Of a stretch of 64,000 nt of DNA, positions 17,919 through 27,485 are shown one piece after another. The DNA comes from Desulfobulbus_C sp964551175 (GTDB lineage Bacteria > Desulfobacterota > Desulfobulbia > Desulfobulbales > Desulfobulbaceae), in NCBI GenBank assembly GCA_964551175.1, contig CAZKBZ010000002.1:1-64000 (forward strand), written 5' to 3'. The notes under the pieces are model-generated. The model did not search any database, was not told the DNA's origin, and saw only the letters and a program-made list of their open reading frames with translations. How positions within the stretch are numbered: the first letter of the stretch is position 1; each line of letters begins with the position of its first letter. The position numbers and the translations under genes were made by a program.

Positions 17919-20003
17919 TTAAGGAAATAAATAAATGTCAGGCCAGCAATCATTGCCGGTATGAAAAGTCAAACGTTCCGCATTACTCATGGGTGTCCCC
18001 ATAAGCCAGATAAATATCTCATAATCAGCAGCATCGTGCTGGTGTCCTCCTGTACTGGCACCATACACCATGGTATCCCTGCTGTTGGCTATTCTGGGAA
18101 AATACTCATGACTATAGGAAGTCGGCGAATCAAACAAGAGAGTTTTCTCCATGGTGACGGGGTCTACCCTGTAAATGGCATTTTGTTGTTTTCCGCCATG
18201 ATCGACATAATAAAGAAATCTTGCAGCCGGACTCCAGTTCAGTTGACAGCCGTTTGCAATCTTCTGCATGGAACCATCAGCATGAATAATGGAAGTTTCT
18301 CGCATTGATCCCCTCAAGGTTACCGCCATAGCATTCCGTACAGAACTCCATGAAGGTGTTTCCAGCAGAACCGAAGCAGGGAGATCAATATTGTTACCGG
18401 TTTCCATGACCACCTCCTCCGCTCCGGTATCAAGAAAATAACGTACAAACTGATTGCCATTGCGCTGAAAATAGATGATTTTTCCATCTTCCGACCATGT
18501 CGGTACATTACCATGTTCAGCGATAAGCCGTTCTTTTCCATCTACAAGAGACAAGAGATAGACATCCCAAGGAAAATAATTACGCTGAGGAACCCATTTT
18601 TCCCGGGAACGGGCAAAAACAATGCTTTTGCCGTCAGGAGAGATTCTCGGAAAATACTCTGTATTCGGATGATCTGTCAACCGGGAGATTACCTTATCCG
18701 GCAGAGTAAGCATCAGGATATCATGAGACCCATAGCGATTAGAACTCCAGACAACAAAACCTTTTTTTGCGGGAAGCCGGCTGTCTGTCTTACTGATAAC
18801 TCCTTCGTGAAAAATTCTCTGTACTGCCTGACCTCTGTCAGGGGGAATAATTGGCCCAATTTTTTTCACCAAACGCAGTTGAAACAGCAGAAACAGGCCG
18901 ACCCCGCCTACAAAAACCGTCAGCAACACCACTTTGACGCCAATGCGCCTCCTCTTAGATGTTCCTGCTGGTTCCTTGCTCGGTAAGGTAGAAAAAATAA
19001 ACAATACCATGGCCAGAGCGCCCAAAGTGTAATCAATACTCTGGCTGATAATATGGAGCGCCAGCATGATAATAACAGCGGCCGCCTTGTCCGCACCTAG
19101 AAAAATAAGAGCTGCCGCTCCACCCGACTCATAAGTACCGAAACTCATGAAAGAGGGAATCGGAAGGCTTGCTGATGCTTCAGCAGTGAGCAGAGTAGAT
19201 ATAACCGTAATCGGCTCGGAAGATACGTTGGAAAAACTCGGTAATACAACTCCCATAAAAAGAAGGTAAAGGCCTGCATATTTAAAAATGCGCACAGAAA
19301 GAGAAATGAAAAACACCTGCCAGCCAATTCCTGCCTTGCGCACCTGCTCCAGTGAAGAGATAACATGGCGGGAAAAAACCAGGAAACGATCAAGATATCG
19401 TCCCCGGCCCGGCAGCCGTTGCTCAAGAAACCCTGTTACAGCGGGAACAATTGTGAAAAGAAAGAACAGGAGGGCAAGGCTCATGCAGACTAAAAAAACA
19501 AAAACCACAAGCAGCCACATCGGTAATGACGACGTCAGCGCCTGGTATCCAATGAGCAGCAAGACCAGACAGGCAAGGGCGATAAGATCAAAAATAAAAC
19601 TGATGGCAAGTGAAGACAAACAGGCATCGGCTCTTGTCCTGTAACCACGATTTAACATGGCAATATAGCTTAACTCTCCCAAACGTGCAGGTAGAAGATC
19701 CACAAACATGTTCCTGGCAACCGTAACCAGGCCAACATGATAAAGCGAAGGAACCCGGGATGTAGACGCCTTCAGCAATACAAAATATCGAAGGGTCCGG
19801 ACAAACGCACCGAGCAAATTGACAATCAGATATCCTCCGATACAAGGCAGCGAAGTTTGCAAAATAGTCTGAAACAGGCGGGGACGATCTGCGGGATCAG
19901 TGACCCCGAGAACATACTGTAACAATAAGCCTACAATCAGACAGGAAACACTCAAAGAGAGCAATACTTTCACAACAACGCGCAGATTAACAAAGTCTTT
20001 CAT
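17919..20003 (-). CDS. Flippase-like (UPF0104/AglD) membrane domain fused to a TolB-like beta-propeller
   Basis: The product has 694 residues. Residues 1-345 contain about eight membrane helices with the LPARLGELSYIAMLNRGY and PIPSFMSFGTYESGG regions typical of the flippase-like (LPG-synthase transmembrane) family. A further helix at about 350-372 leads to an exported domain. Residues 400-694 carry propeller-type repeats: GFVVWSSNRYGSHDI, HPNTEYFPRISPDGKSIVF, VPTWSEDGKIIYFQR, CQLNWSPAARFLYY and SHEYFPRIANSRD, as in TolB/WD40-like proteins. The fusion is continuous, with no frame break. Nine bases separate it from the next GT2 gene. Confidence 0.85.
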   Translation of the reverse strand: MKDFVNLRVVVKVLLSLSVSCLIVGLLLQYVLGVTDPADRPRLFQTILQTSLPCIGGYLIVNLLGAFVRTLRYFVLLKASTSRVPSLYHVGLVTVARNMFVDLLPARLGELSYIAMLNRGYRTRADACLSSLAISFIFDLIALACLVLLLIGYQALTSSLPMWLLVVFVFLVCMSLALLFFLFTIVPAVTGFLEQRLPGRGRYLDRFLVFSRHVISSLEQVRKAGIGWQVFFISLSVRIFKYAGLYLLFMGVVLPSFSNVSSEPITVISTLLTAEASASLPIPSFMSFGTYESGGAAALIFLGADKAAAVIIMLALHIISQSIDYTLGALAMVLFIFSTLPSKEPAGTSKRRRIGVKVVLLTVFVGGVGLFLLFQLRLVKKIGPIIPPDRGQAVQRIFHEGVISKTDSRLPAKKGFVVWSSNRYGSHDILMLTLPDKVISRLTDHPNTEYFPRISPDGKSIVFARSREKWVPQRNYFPWDVYLLSLVDGKERLIAEHGNVPTWSEDGKIIYFQRNGNQFVRYFLDTGAEEVVMETGNNIDLPASVLLETPSWSSVRNAMAVTLRGSMRETSIIHADGSMQKIANGCQLNWSPAARFLYYVDHGGKQQNAIYRVDPVTMEKTLLFDSPTSYSHEYFPRIANSRDTMVYGASTGGHQHDAADYEIFIWLMGTPMSNAERLTFHTGNDCWPDIYLFP

Positions 20004-20030
20004 GTCAGTGATTCCTATACCATCTTATCT

Positions 20031-21023
20031 TCAACCCGACCCGTTCTGTTTGCCGGTACTTCGGCTTATTTTTGAACCGGTCAGAAGAATGCGACCAAGA
20101 AAGACAAGCCCTCCGAAAAAAGAATAACAAACTGTTATGGCGAGAAAAAATAATGCCAGCGACCTGGTCTGAATATCACTAAGCCCTGCTAAGCCAAAAA
20201 ACATGACATAACCCGCATCACGGACTCCAATTCCGTATATAGATATTGGCAAGGCCTCCATCAGAGTAATGACTGGTACAAAGGCAGCAAAGTAATAAAG
20301 CGATACAGGAGCCCCCAGGGCAAGGGCCATGAGATAAACCACCAGGATAACGGAAATCTGAAAGGTAAATGAAATAACCATGACCTTATATAATACGCGG
20401 GAGCTGCTATGGTAGCGGGTCCAGGCTACAAAAAAATTATCAATAAAAGCTGCAACAGGAGCAATCCGATCAAGCCTGGTGATTTGCAACATGTATCGGG
20501 CCGGACTCTGCATGACAAGCATCCAGAGAATAAAAACAAGAAGGGCAAACAGAGAAAGGGGCAACAGAAAAAACAAGGGGTGACCTATTCTGCCGGCAAC
20601 TGGGAAAGAGGCTGCAAGGCTTAATAAAATCAAAGCCAGGAATCCGGAAATACGGTCGGCAAACACTGACGCTGCGGAGCGTGCGACCTGATTTGACTGT
20701 TTTGCCACATCATAAATACGATATGAATCCCCGCCGATATTTGACGGCAGAAAAATATTGAAAAAAGTGCCGGTCAGGTATGAAACCGTTAATCTGGCCA
20801 AAGAGATATGTATATTGTCCGCATGCAGCAAAATCTGCCATTTCAAGGCACTTAGAACCGTATTGACAAGCAAGAGAAAAAAAATCAAGGGTAGATAACG
20901 GTAGTCGATCCCGGAAAACAACTGGATAATACTGTCAAAAGGAGTGCTCCTGTAAAGTAAGACGAGCAGGAGACCACTGATGGTAAGCTTGAGGGCAACT
21001 AGCAATACTTTGGTATAATTCAT
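20031..21023 (-). CDS. Flippase-like (UPF0104/AglD2) membrane protein
   Basis: The product has 330 residues with about eight membrane helices. FFNIFLPSNIGGDSYRIYDV near residue 90 and ALPISIYGIGVRDAGYVMFFG near residue 255 are the conserved loops of the lysylphosphatidylglycerol-synthase transmembrane/flippase-like family. It is the stand-alone version of the domain found fused in the next gene (27 bp downstream). In polysaccharide loci this family is thought to act on lipid-linked intermediates, but the transport role is not proven. Confidence 0.87.
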   Translation of the reverse strand: MNYTKVLLVALKLTISGLLLVLLYRSTPFDSIIQLFSGIDYRYLPLIFFLLLVNTVLSALKWQILLHADNIHISLARLTVSYLTGTFFNIFLPSNIGGDSYRIYDVAKQSNQVARSAASVFADRISGFLALILLSLAASFPVAGRIGHPLFFLLPLSLFALLVFILWMLVMQSPARYMLQITRLDRIAPVAAFIDNFFVAWTRYHSSSRVLYKVMVISFTFQISVILVVYLMALALGAPVSLYYFAAFVPVITLMEALPISIYGIGVRDAGYVMFFGLAGLSDIQTRSLALFFLAITVCYSFFGGLVFLGRILLTGSKISRSTGKQNGSG

Positions 21024-21030
21024 TTCGTTA

Positions 21031-21780
21031 TTACCGGACGGGTTCCGAATCCGGCCTGTTTTTCACGACCCTGGCCGGGATGCCCATGCAGATGCTATAG
21101 TCCGGAACAGACTTTGTTAGAACCGATCCGGCAGCGGCAACAGCTCCCCGGCCAACTTCCACTCCTCCGAGTACCGTTACTCTGCCTCCGAGCCAGACGT
21201 CATCGGCCAGTTTGACACCATTATCAAACAGTATTCCCTGTTTCCGGATGGGTATGCCACGAAGCTGAACATTATAGCTCCCTCCTCCGACAATAAAACA
21301 TTGCTGGCCAATAATGTTGTCTCTACCGATCACCACAGGGCAGTCATGGGTTGACTGAATAATCGTCTGAGCGTTAATACCGGTATCTTCGCCGATGGTG
21401 ATAGTACCTTCCTTGCACGACAGCATAACGTTATTGGAAAGAATAACATTACTGGCCAGGGAAATAGTTGTCTGCTTGTCTGCACTACGGCCATCCAAGA
21501 TACAGTATTCACTGATAACTACCTTTTCACCGAGATGTATGCGGGAAGGATGGCGCAGTACAATACCGCAACCGAACATAACTCCACGTTGGCAGGATCC
21601 AAACAGCCGCGGCCAGAAAATCTTGCGCAACGCCATGCCCAAGGCACCGGGAATAGGGGCAAGACACTGGCACCATTCAAAGTATATCAGGCGGGATAGA
21701 GAAGGAGAACCAACAACAACCTCTTTATATTTACTAACGGCAGACCCTTGTCCGGTTATTGCTTTGTGTGTTTTTTTCAT
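21031..21780 (-). CDS. Left-handed beta-helix acyltransferase
   Basis: The product has 249 residues. From about residue 70 it shows hexapeptide-repeat texture (VMFGCGIVLRHPSRIHLGEKV and VILSNNVMLSCKEGTITIG, each shortened here by eye) ending in WLGGRVTVLGGVEVGRGAVAA and GSVLTKSVPDYSICMGIPAR, the close of acetyltransferases of the WbbJ/maltose O-acetyltransferase group. It probably acetylates a sugar in the cytoplasm. The ATG overlaps the upstream stop (ATGA), implying coupling to the large membrane protein. Confidence 0.88.
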   Translation of the reverse strand: MKKTHKAITGQGSAVSKYKEVVVGSPSLSRLIYFEWCQCLAPIPGALGMALRKIFWPRLFGSCQRGVMFGCGIVLRHPSRIHLGEKVVISEYCILDGRSADKQTTISLASNVILSNNVMLSCKEGTITIGEDTGINAQTIIQSTHDCPVVIGRDNIIGQQCFIVGGGSYNVQLRGIPIRKQGILFDNGVKLADDVWLGGRVTVLGGVEVGRGAVAAAGSVLTKSVPDYSICMGIPARVVKNRPDSEPVR

Positions 21781-23174
21781 GGATTGGCCTGGTTCTCTTT
21801 CTCTACTTTATAGAATTTTTCCCAACGGGCATCCTTCAGTTCATCAACCCTAACGGGACGTGCATCCTTACAGCTGCTGCCAACACGGACCTCTGGCTGC
21901 ATAACATACTGATGGCTGGGCAGATGGAGTACAATATATTTATTGTTGTTTAACAAATCTTCCTGCTCGTAGAAATGAACAGCATTAACAAATTCCTGCA
22001 TTCCTGCAATAGGCTTGATCCAGCCATATTTGGGATACTTAATGTTGACCGCTGCAACAATTCCGACAAAAAAGAAAACAAAAACAATTACAACCGGTCC
22101 TTTTGGTTGGTATAATATACAGATACGATCAACAACATAGAGAAGAAACAGCAGCCAGAAAAAAACAGATACCAACCGATGGCAGTCACTGGTAAACAAA
22201 TATTGAGGAAATTTAACACTTAAAAAAAAAAGTGCCAACGAACTGAAAATCAGGGAAAATATAATAAGAATATTTTTAGAATAGCAGATGTCTCTGCGAA
22301 AAAAAAACAGTGAAAACACTACTGCTACTAAGACTACAGCTCCCCAGTACAAGGCAACATGATCAAACAACCTCAGGAAGGCAACTTTTTCTACCATTAC
22401 CTGAAAATAACGCTTAACAACCCATAACTTCAGCTGGGTCAACTTTGAGGTCTGAGCTTCAACCGTGCAGAAATAAATTAGTGTTGACATGATACCAAGC
22501 AGAATCAACATATTTTTTTTATGGTTACGATAAAGCAGAATATGTAATAATCCTGCCGGAATCAATAATACGGAATAAGGTCCAGACCATGGCAAAAGAA
22601 CAAACAGCATGCCCATGGACACTGTTCCGAACCTGGTTCGCGGATCCGGAAAGAACAAAAGGCAGAATAGCACCAGAACACCCGTGTACATAATATAGAT
22701 CAGGGTGTTATAATAATAGATATGATTAAGACCGCACAAACCAAGAACTGTCGGGCCGATGAGAAGAACAACTCTGCTGCGCATGAGACCTGAAAAAAAG
22801 ATGCAGGATGCGGCTGCAACAGCTACGCAAAAGCCCCACCACTGATACGCGTATGGTTGCATCCTGACATCCAGCCGGGAAAACAGCCATGAAAAAAAAT
22901 TCGCTGGTACAGTTAAATAATTCTGTCCTATATGACTGGAAAAAACAGAGGCCAGGTCCCGTGAATGTCCGTAATAATAACTGAAAAGCAGGGAATCCTC
23001 CATATATAAACCCGGTGTTTTCAAGGTCTGCCATGAACGGATAAGGTTAATCACAACAAGAAAAAAAACTCCGGCCACGGCCCAGGTAAAGTTCGTTTCT
23101 TTCTTCCCGGAAGGATAACCGGTAGATGATTGGTACTCCAGCGAATGGAGCTGAAACTTTCCAGTATGTGTCAT
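21777..23174 (-). CDS. Large multi-pass membrane protein, possible GT-C enzyme (paralogue of 27486-28877)
   Basis: The product has 465 residues from the ATG at 23174 (a TTG at 23207 would add eleven). About eleven membrane helices are visible. I do not recognise a named family. After the first helix comes GLYMEDSLLFSYYYGHSRDL, where the ED pair resembles the acidic loop of membrane GT-C glycosyltransferases. LCGLNHIYYYNTLIYIMY, WSGPYSV and FLSVKFPQYLF are also shared with the protein encoded at 27486-28877. The location at the head of a glycosyltransferase operon supports a role in polysaccharide assembly or decoration, but this is inference. Confidence 0.72.
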   Translation of the reverse strand: MTHTGKFQLHSLEYQSSTGYPSGKKETNFTWAVAGVFFLVVINLIRSWQTLKTPGLYMEDSLLFSYYYGHSRDLASVFSSHIGQNYLTVPANFFSWLFSRLDVRMQPYAYQWWGFCVAVAAASCIFFSGLMRSRVVLLIGPTVLGLCGLNHIYYYNTLIYIMYTGVLVLFCLLFFPDPRTRFGTVSMGMLFVLLPWSGPYSVLLIPAGLLHILLYRNHKKNMLILLGIMSTLIYFCTVEAQTSKLTQLKLWVVKRYFQVMVEKVAFLRLFDHVALYWGAVVLVAVVFSLFFFRRDICYSKNILIIFSLIFSSLALFFLSVKFPQYLFTSDCHRLVSVFFWLLFLLYVVDRICILYQPKGPVVIVFVFFFVGIVAAVNIKYPKYGWIKPIAGMQEFVNAVHFYEQEDLLNNNKYIVLHLPSHQYVMQPEVRVGSSCKDARPVRVDELKDARWEKFYKVEKENQANP

Positions 23175-23380
23175 GTCAATCAGATTAGAGGAAAAGAAGG
23201 AACTCAACTGAAAGCTAGTTTCCTACATGTGGTGAAGGCTCTTCGGATAATTAAATATTCAGGCAACTACCTATACTTACTGAATAATAAACAGATTGAC
23301 AGGCCGCCAATATCCAACAAAAACAGAATAGCTGCTTTGTCTGATTGTTAACCAGAAAACTTTTCTCCAAAAAACACATT

Positions 23381-23415
23381 AAAAAAGGTCGACCCCTAAG
23401 GCAGGAATCGACCTT
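23381..23415 (-). terminator. Rho-independent terminator after the CFI-box protein gene
   Basis: AAGGTCGA (23385-23392) and TCGACCTT (23408-23415) form an eight-pair stem with a 15-base loop. On the minus strand it is followed by a T-run, and it lies 25 bp beyond the stop at 23441. It should insulate the operon starting at 23174. Confidence 0.78.
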
Positions 23416-23440
23416 ATTATATTTATGGCATACTTTATTA

Positions 23441-24412
23441 TCAAGTCTTGCACAGCGCCTTTTTTCGCTCAAGTAAAAAAAGAAAAAACATTGATAACGA
23501 AAAGATAACAAAAAGCAACAGCATGTAACTTTCATGCAACACCAAGTAAGCTAAACAGATTAAAGGATAAAGCAAAAATCGGACCAACATTTTTACAATA
23601 TCATGACGATCAATAAAGTCGGCTATTGGAGGTGAGTAACGATAGTACATCTGTACAAATAGTTTGCCTGGCCTATTGGTCAGCAAACATTGGTCCCGAA
23701 ACTTCCTTAACACCATTACCTGGGGTTGAAAAGCGGTACCAAAAGCGGCTGTGGCGATAAAACAGCCACCACCGCCGCCACCGCCGCCACCGCCGCCACC
23801 GCCATAGGGTAACGCAGCTGCAAAACCCTGGGCCAATACGCCAGCCCCCTCATTATTGGGATGAACACCATCCACGCTCAATGCCTTCCAGTTGCCGATA
23901 ACGCTCCCGTAGGAATCAACAAAAGGAACTGCCTTTTCCTGCCCCAACCCAATGATGGGAGGATTATAACTATCAGGAATAGCCGAACCGAGTCCGTCGT
24001 TACGATGATTAGGTGTTATTGTGGAGAGTATCGGTATGGCTCCGGAAGCCATACTTTTGTCAAGCATTCTAGCTAAATTAAATTTCACGGTTGAAGGAGA
24101 GTATCCCCAAAAGGCATCATTTGCCCCTTCCATAATAATTATGTACTGAGGGTGATTTGATTGCAGAACACCATCTATTCTACCTACTCCTCCCCTGGTT
24201 GTTTCACCGTCAAGTCCCTGGTTTACGACATTAACACCATCGCCGACCATTCCCTGTAAATGAGCAGAATATGGTATCTGGCCATGGCCGGTTGTAATAG
24301 AGTCACCGAATGCAACAACAGTGTCGGCATCTGACATTTTTGGAAGGACAAGCAATAAAATAAAACCGACCCCAACTAAACGATGAATTTTTTTTATAAC
24401 TGAATAAAACAC
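23441..24412 (-). CDS. Secreted SGNH/GDSL hydrolase with poly-Gly linker and CFI-box C-terminus
   Basis: The product has 323 residues from a GTG at 24412 with GAGG five bases before it; this start gives a clean signal peptide (KKIHRL, a Leu/Val core, then SDA). The GDSL fold is shown by VVAFGDSITTGHG (nucleophile Ser), GANDAFWG and DGVHPNNEGAG (catalytic Asp/His). It is followed by 13 consecutive Gly and then CFIATAAFG, the CFI-box found near the end of many secreted proteins. Behind it lie about 80 residues with one or two membrane helices. It likely hydrolyses an ester outside the cell, perhaps on the polysaccharide. A TTG/ATG further upstream (24472) lacks a ribosome site. Confidence 0.83.
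   Translation of the reverse strand: MFYSVIKKIHRLVGVGFILLLVLPKMSDADTVVAFGDSITTGHGQIPYSAHLQGMVGDGVNVVNQGLDGETTRGGVGRIDGVLQSNHPQYIIIMEGANDAFWGYSPSTVKFNLARMLDKSMASGAIPILSTITPNHRNDGLGSAIPDSYNPPIIGLGQEKAVPFVDSYGSVIGNWKALSVDGVHPNNEGAGVLAQGFAAALPYGGGGGGGGGGGGGCFIATAAFGTAFQPQVMVLRKFRDQCLLTNRPGKLFVQMYYRYSPPIADFIDRHDIVKMLVRFLLYPLICLAYLVLHESYMLLLFVIFSLSMFFLFLLERKKALCKT
23765..23803 (-). repeat. Gly-codon tract (CCGCCGCCA units)
   Basis: Thirteen successive glycine codons, arranged as about four copies of a nine-base unit, encode the linker before the CFI-box. Such a tract may change length by slippage in steps of three or nine bases without breaking the frame. Confidence 0.9.
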
Positions 24413-24557
24413 AGCTACCTCTTTACTGTAATTGTATCTGGCCTTCAAAGCACAGAAGATTGGAAAAAACACAAAAAATGTGACCTAACCAGAAACAGAA
24501 TGATAGACGATTAACCCTGAAAATAACCCGCCTTATATCAATAGTACTCTCTCCAAA

Positions 24558-25337
24558 TTATTCGTCTTGAAAAATCCGAAAAAAAGCCTGACGTGTATCC
24601 TTAATGAAATCAGGATAGTCTATCTGTTTTTCGATCGACAAACCTTGAACCATCGTTTTCTGTGATTCCGGACCAACTATCTGCTCAGGTCCCCAACCAT
24701 TGCCAGTCCAGAAAGACTGCAACATGACATACTTGCCGGACCGGTACCCTTCCCAGTTGACCATCAAAGTTCCAATTTCATCAACTGATATAACAGGAAG
24801 AACATCTGGCACCTCATTGGATTTATTAACTTGTTTCGGCCTTTGCCATTTCCCATCCAAAAATCTTGTGGAGTATATTTCATCATTGGAAATACCGTCG
24901 TTAGCCGACCAAACCACCCATGGTACTCCACCGTCATCTACAATAACGGTTGGAGCAATATTAGATGATAACTCCGTAGGAAGAACTTGCGGTTCCAACC
25001 ACTCGCCATTGTCATTGGTCGTATAATGAATTTCAGACTCGCCCTGTTCAATAGCCGTCCAGAACAACCATATTTTTCCATCTGCGCCGGAATCAAGACA
25101 TGGGTGCAGATTATCCGCATTATCATCAGTAATTTTCTGTGGTGCAATCCAGTTTCCATTACGCTGTGCAGTGAAATACAACTCATGCCTCAAGCCATCA
25201 GACTCTGCCCAAACCAGATCAATTTTTTTTGCCTTGTCACTGTTGCTAACAGTTGCAGACGACATGGACAAACTGGAGACAAAAATTATCACAGCAAGGG
25301 TAACTACTGCTTTCAATCCGATACTTTCACCAATCAC
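24558..25337 (-). CDS. Secreted BNR/sialidase-like repeat protein
   Basis: The product has 259 residues. The GTG start has GGAG seven bases before it. A signal peptide runs to about residue 28 (SMSSA). The mature part has four imperfect blades of the form 'W..(A/E) .. G .. E(L/I)Y.T ..NG.W..PQ': ELYFTAQRNGNWIAPQKI, EIHYTTNDNGEWLEPQVL, EIYSTRFLDGKWQRPKQV and KYVMLQSFWTGNGWGPEQI. This is the texture of exo-alpha-sialidase-like propellers, but no catalytic set can be named and the protein is too short for a full sialidase. It may bind glycan or protein. It is followed on the same strand by the SGNH hydrolase gene. Confidence 0.72.
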   Translation of the reverse strand: MIGESIGLKAVVTLAVIIFVSSLSMSSATVSNSDKAKKIDLVWAESDGLRHELYFTAQRNGNWIAPQKITDDNADNLHPCLDSGADGKIWLFWTAIEQGESEIHYTTNDNGEWLEPQVLPTELSSNIAPTVIVDDGGVPWVVWSANDGISNDEIYSTRFLDGKWQRPKQVNKSNEVPDVLPVISVDEIGTLMVNWEGYRSGKYVMLQSFWTGNGWGPEQIVGPESQKTMVQGLSIEKQIDYPDFIKDTRQAFFRIFQDE

Positions 25338-25354
25338 TCTGCAACTCCATTTGT

Positions 25355-25360
25355 ATTATA
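25355..25360 (-). promoter_or_regulatory. Consensus -10 box upstream of the secreted repeat protein
   Basis: A perfect TATAAT on the minus strand lies 17 bp before the GTG at 25337. No good -35 box stands at the right distance, so a promoter here is only likely if an activator helps. Confidence 0.35.
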
Positions 25361-25472
25361 TTTTACCAGTACAACCGGCAGCGAGGTAGCTAGTCCTAAA
25401 GCTGTTTGATTTCTTAAGAGATCCAATACAATGTTTATTGTTATTTAGAAGCAATTCACAAAGCAACAGCTG

Positions 25473-27341
25473 TCAGGTACCATATTTTGCAATCTCATAC
25501 AAGCCGACAAAAACAAAATTATAAACACTCAACAAAAACATTACCAATATCAGAAAATGAAAAACCGGGCGAATCAAACACCTTTCCACATGACAGATAT
25601 AAACTGAACACATTGCAAGAATCGGTAAAAAATAGCGCCCTTGGGCTTGGAAATCAACAGTCCAGGCATGATACATGGCCACTACCACCAGAGCCAGGCT
25701 GACGGAAAGAGTGATCATCAACAACAACACACCGGATAGACCTCCTCTGACCAGGACTGGAAGTATTATTGCAGCAAGTAAAAACAGCCCGAATATTCGC
25801 ACAATATCGTAATAAATTGAAGGTCCGGAGATAGAAACATAACCATATACACCAAACGATGTTCTAAACGATTTTTCTCCCCACCGATCTTTCTGAAGGA
25901 AATGCTTCAGGGTTGTCCCCCTGTCCTTCATTTGCAAATATCCGTGTTTTAAAGGCAATGGAGTACTTGGTTTATACATATCAAGGGCAAGATGCTCCCG
26001 AGCCTCGAACAACTTTTCTCCTCTGTCAAAGCCATTGACGTAATAATCTACTCCTCTGGACAGACCAAAAACAGAAAAAGCCACCAGGAGAACTGAACTC
26101 AAACGAAACAAAAACTTGGCGTCAGCTGTCCAATCAGAAAAAACCACCTTCCACAGGCAAAACAAAAACAAAAACACATAGAAAAAATAAAAATTCTTTT
26201 TCAGCAGCAACATCACGCCAAGCAGAAGACCTGTCAGCAGAAAATAATACCAGGTTTTCCTTGTCATGCCTTTACGAAGCAGGATATTCAACATGGAATC
26301 AGCAACAGCAACCTGGTAGCCGACAAGCAGAATAACAAACAAGGCAAAGGCGTCAGAATTAAAATAACTGAAAACATACCAGGTCTGTGGCGAGATGAGG
26401 ACCGGCAACAAAACAAGGCGAAACTCCATTTTTTTCAGTGCACCCAGCAGTAGGATGGAGAAAAGAAAAATATTAAAAAAACGAAGGATCAGAAAAGAAG
26501 GCTGGTACAGAGGTTCGGCAAGCTTCAAAAATTTACCGGCCAAAAAATAGACAATCTCACCTGAATGCAACCTGGAAACACCATAATTGCTGTATGTGTG
26601 AAGAATCTCCGGATCTTCAATTCTTGGGGGCAGGGTATGATTCTGATAATACTCGGCAGCATAGATATGAACAAACTCATCCGGATGCTTATTGTACTTA
26701 CTTACTTCAGCCATAACAATGATCAAGGCAAAAACAAACACCAGGAGACAGTTGACATATAGATACTGCTCTGTGATTCCGGAAAAAACCCATGCCAGCA
26801 GATAAACGGAAATAAATATGCAGCCCATCCTAACCGTTTCCGACAGCAATGTGGAAGTCCTTGTTATTTCCGGCAACTGGAGTAGTAGTTGCGGATCCCG
26901 TCCTTCCGGGATGACGACGAGGCCCGTGTCATCAAGGGTCAACTTCCGTATCCCTTCGATCTCGACCAACTGGTCTAAGCCTGATTTGCTGTCGTATTTA
27001 AAAGTCGGATAGCCCTCCTGTTTAATCACTAAAGATTTTAAAGTTACCCGTGCCGGCCGTTCTGAGGTATCAATTCGTATGCTTGACACCTTATCTAAAT
27101 TACAGATATGAAACCTGTAGATATTCAAACCTGGTCTAATTCTGATACGAACCATATTTTCCTCAGAGTAAAATCCGGATTCATTCAGCCAGTACACTTT
27201 CAGGACTGTCTGCTTATCTGTTTCCAGATCCAACTCGATAACCGCTTTCCGGACCAGTAACCCGTGATACAGTATGGACAAAAGAACCCCGGCCAACAGC
27301 AAGGCAATATATTTTTTTATCTCAAATTTCTGTTCCATCAT
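25473..27341 (-). CDS. DUF2142-like multi-pass membrane protein with N-terminal periplasmic module
   Basis: The product has 622 residues. One helix (about 9-28) precedes a soluble module of about 130 residues, then about eleven membrane helices. The HPDEFVHIYAAEYYQNH segment after the second helix matches the acidic first-loop motif of DUF2142 / GT-C-like membrane proteins. The soluble module has SSIRIDTSERP and LVVIPEGRDPQLLLQLPE, which recur in the hydrolase encoded at 50767-52452. It is divergent from the gene at 27486. A role in sugar transfer on the outer membrane leaflet is plausible but unproven. The next in-frame ATG is the second codon. Confidence 0.75.
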   Translation of the reverse strand: MMEQKFEIKKYIALLLAGVLLSILYHGLLVRKAVIELDLETDKQTVLKVYWLNESGFYSEENMVRIRIRPGLNIYRFHICNLDKVSSIRIDTSERPARVTLKSLVIKQEGYPTFKYDSKSGLDQLVEIEGIRKLTLDDTGLVVIPEGRDPQLLLQLPEITRTSTLLSETVRMGCIFISVYLLAWVFSGITEQYLYVNCLLVFVFALIIVMAEVSKYNKHPDEFVHIYAAEYYQNHTLPPRIEDPEILHTYSNYGVSRLHSGEIVYFLAGKFLKLAEPLYQPSFLILRFFNIFLFSILLLGALKKMEFRLVLLPVLISPQTWYVFSYFNSDAFALFVILLVGYQVAVADSMLNILLRKGMTRKTWYYFLLTGLLLGVMLLLKKNFYFFYVFLFLFCLWKVVFSDWTADAKFLFRLSSVLLVAFSVFGLSRGVDYYVNGFDRGEKLFEAREHLALDMYKPSTPLPLKHGYLQMKDRGTTLKHFLQKDRWGEKSFRTSFGVYGYVSISGPSIYYDIVRIFGLFLLAAIILPVLVRGGLSGVLLLMITLSVSLALVVVAMYHAWTVDFQAQGRYFLPILAMCSVYICHVERCLIRPVFHFLILVMFLLSVYNFVFVGLYEIAKYGT

Positions 27342-27485
27342 GCCTGTATCAACAACCGAAGTTGTCCCGCATCTCCACAGGAGACATTTTGTTCCGAAAC
27401 TCCGTTATTCCATTGACCTGAAGTGGCCAACAGGTTTCATTAGTCCTGTAAAAGGACACCCTTTGGACTCACATTTTTAGCGATC

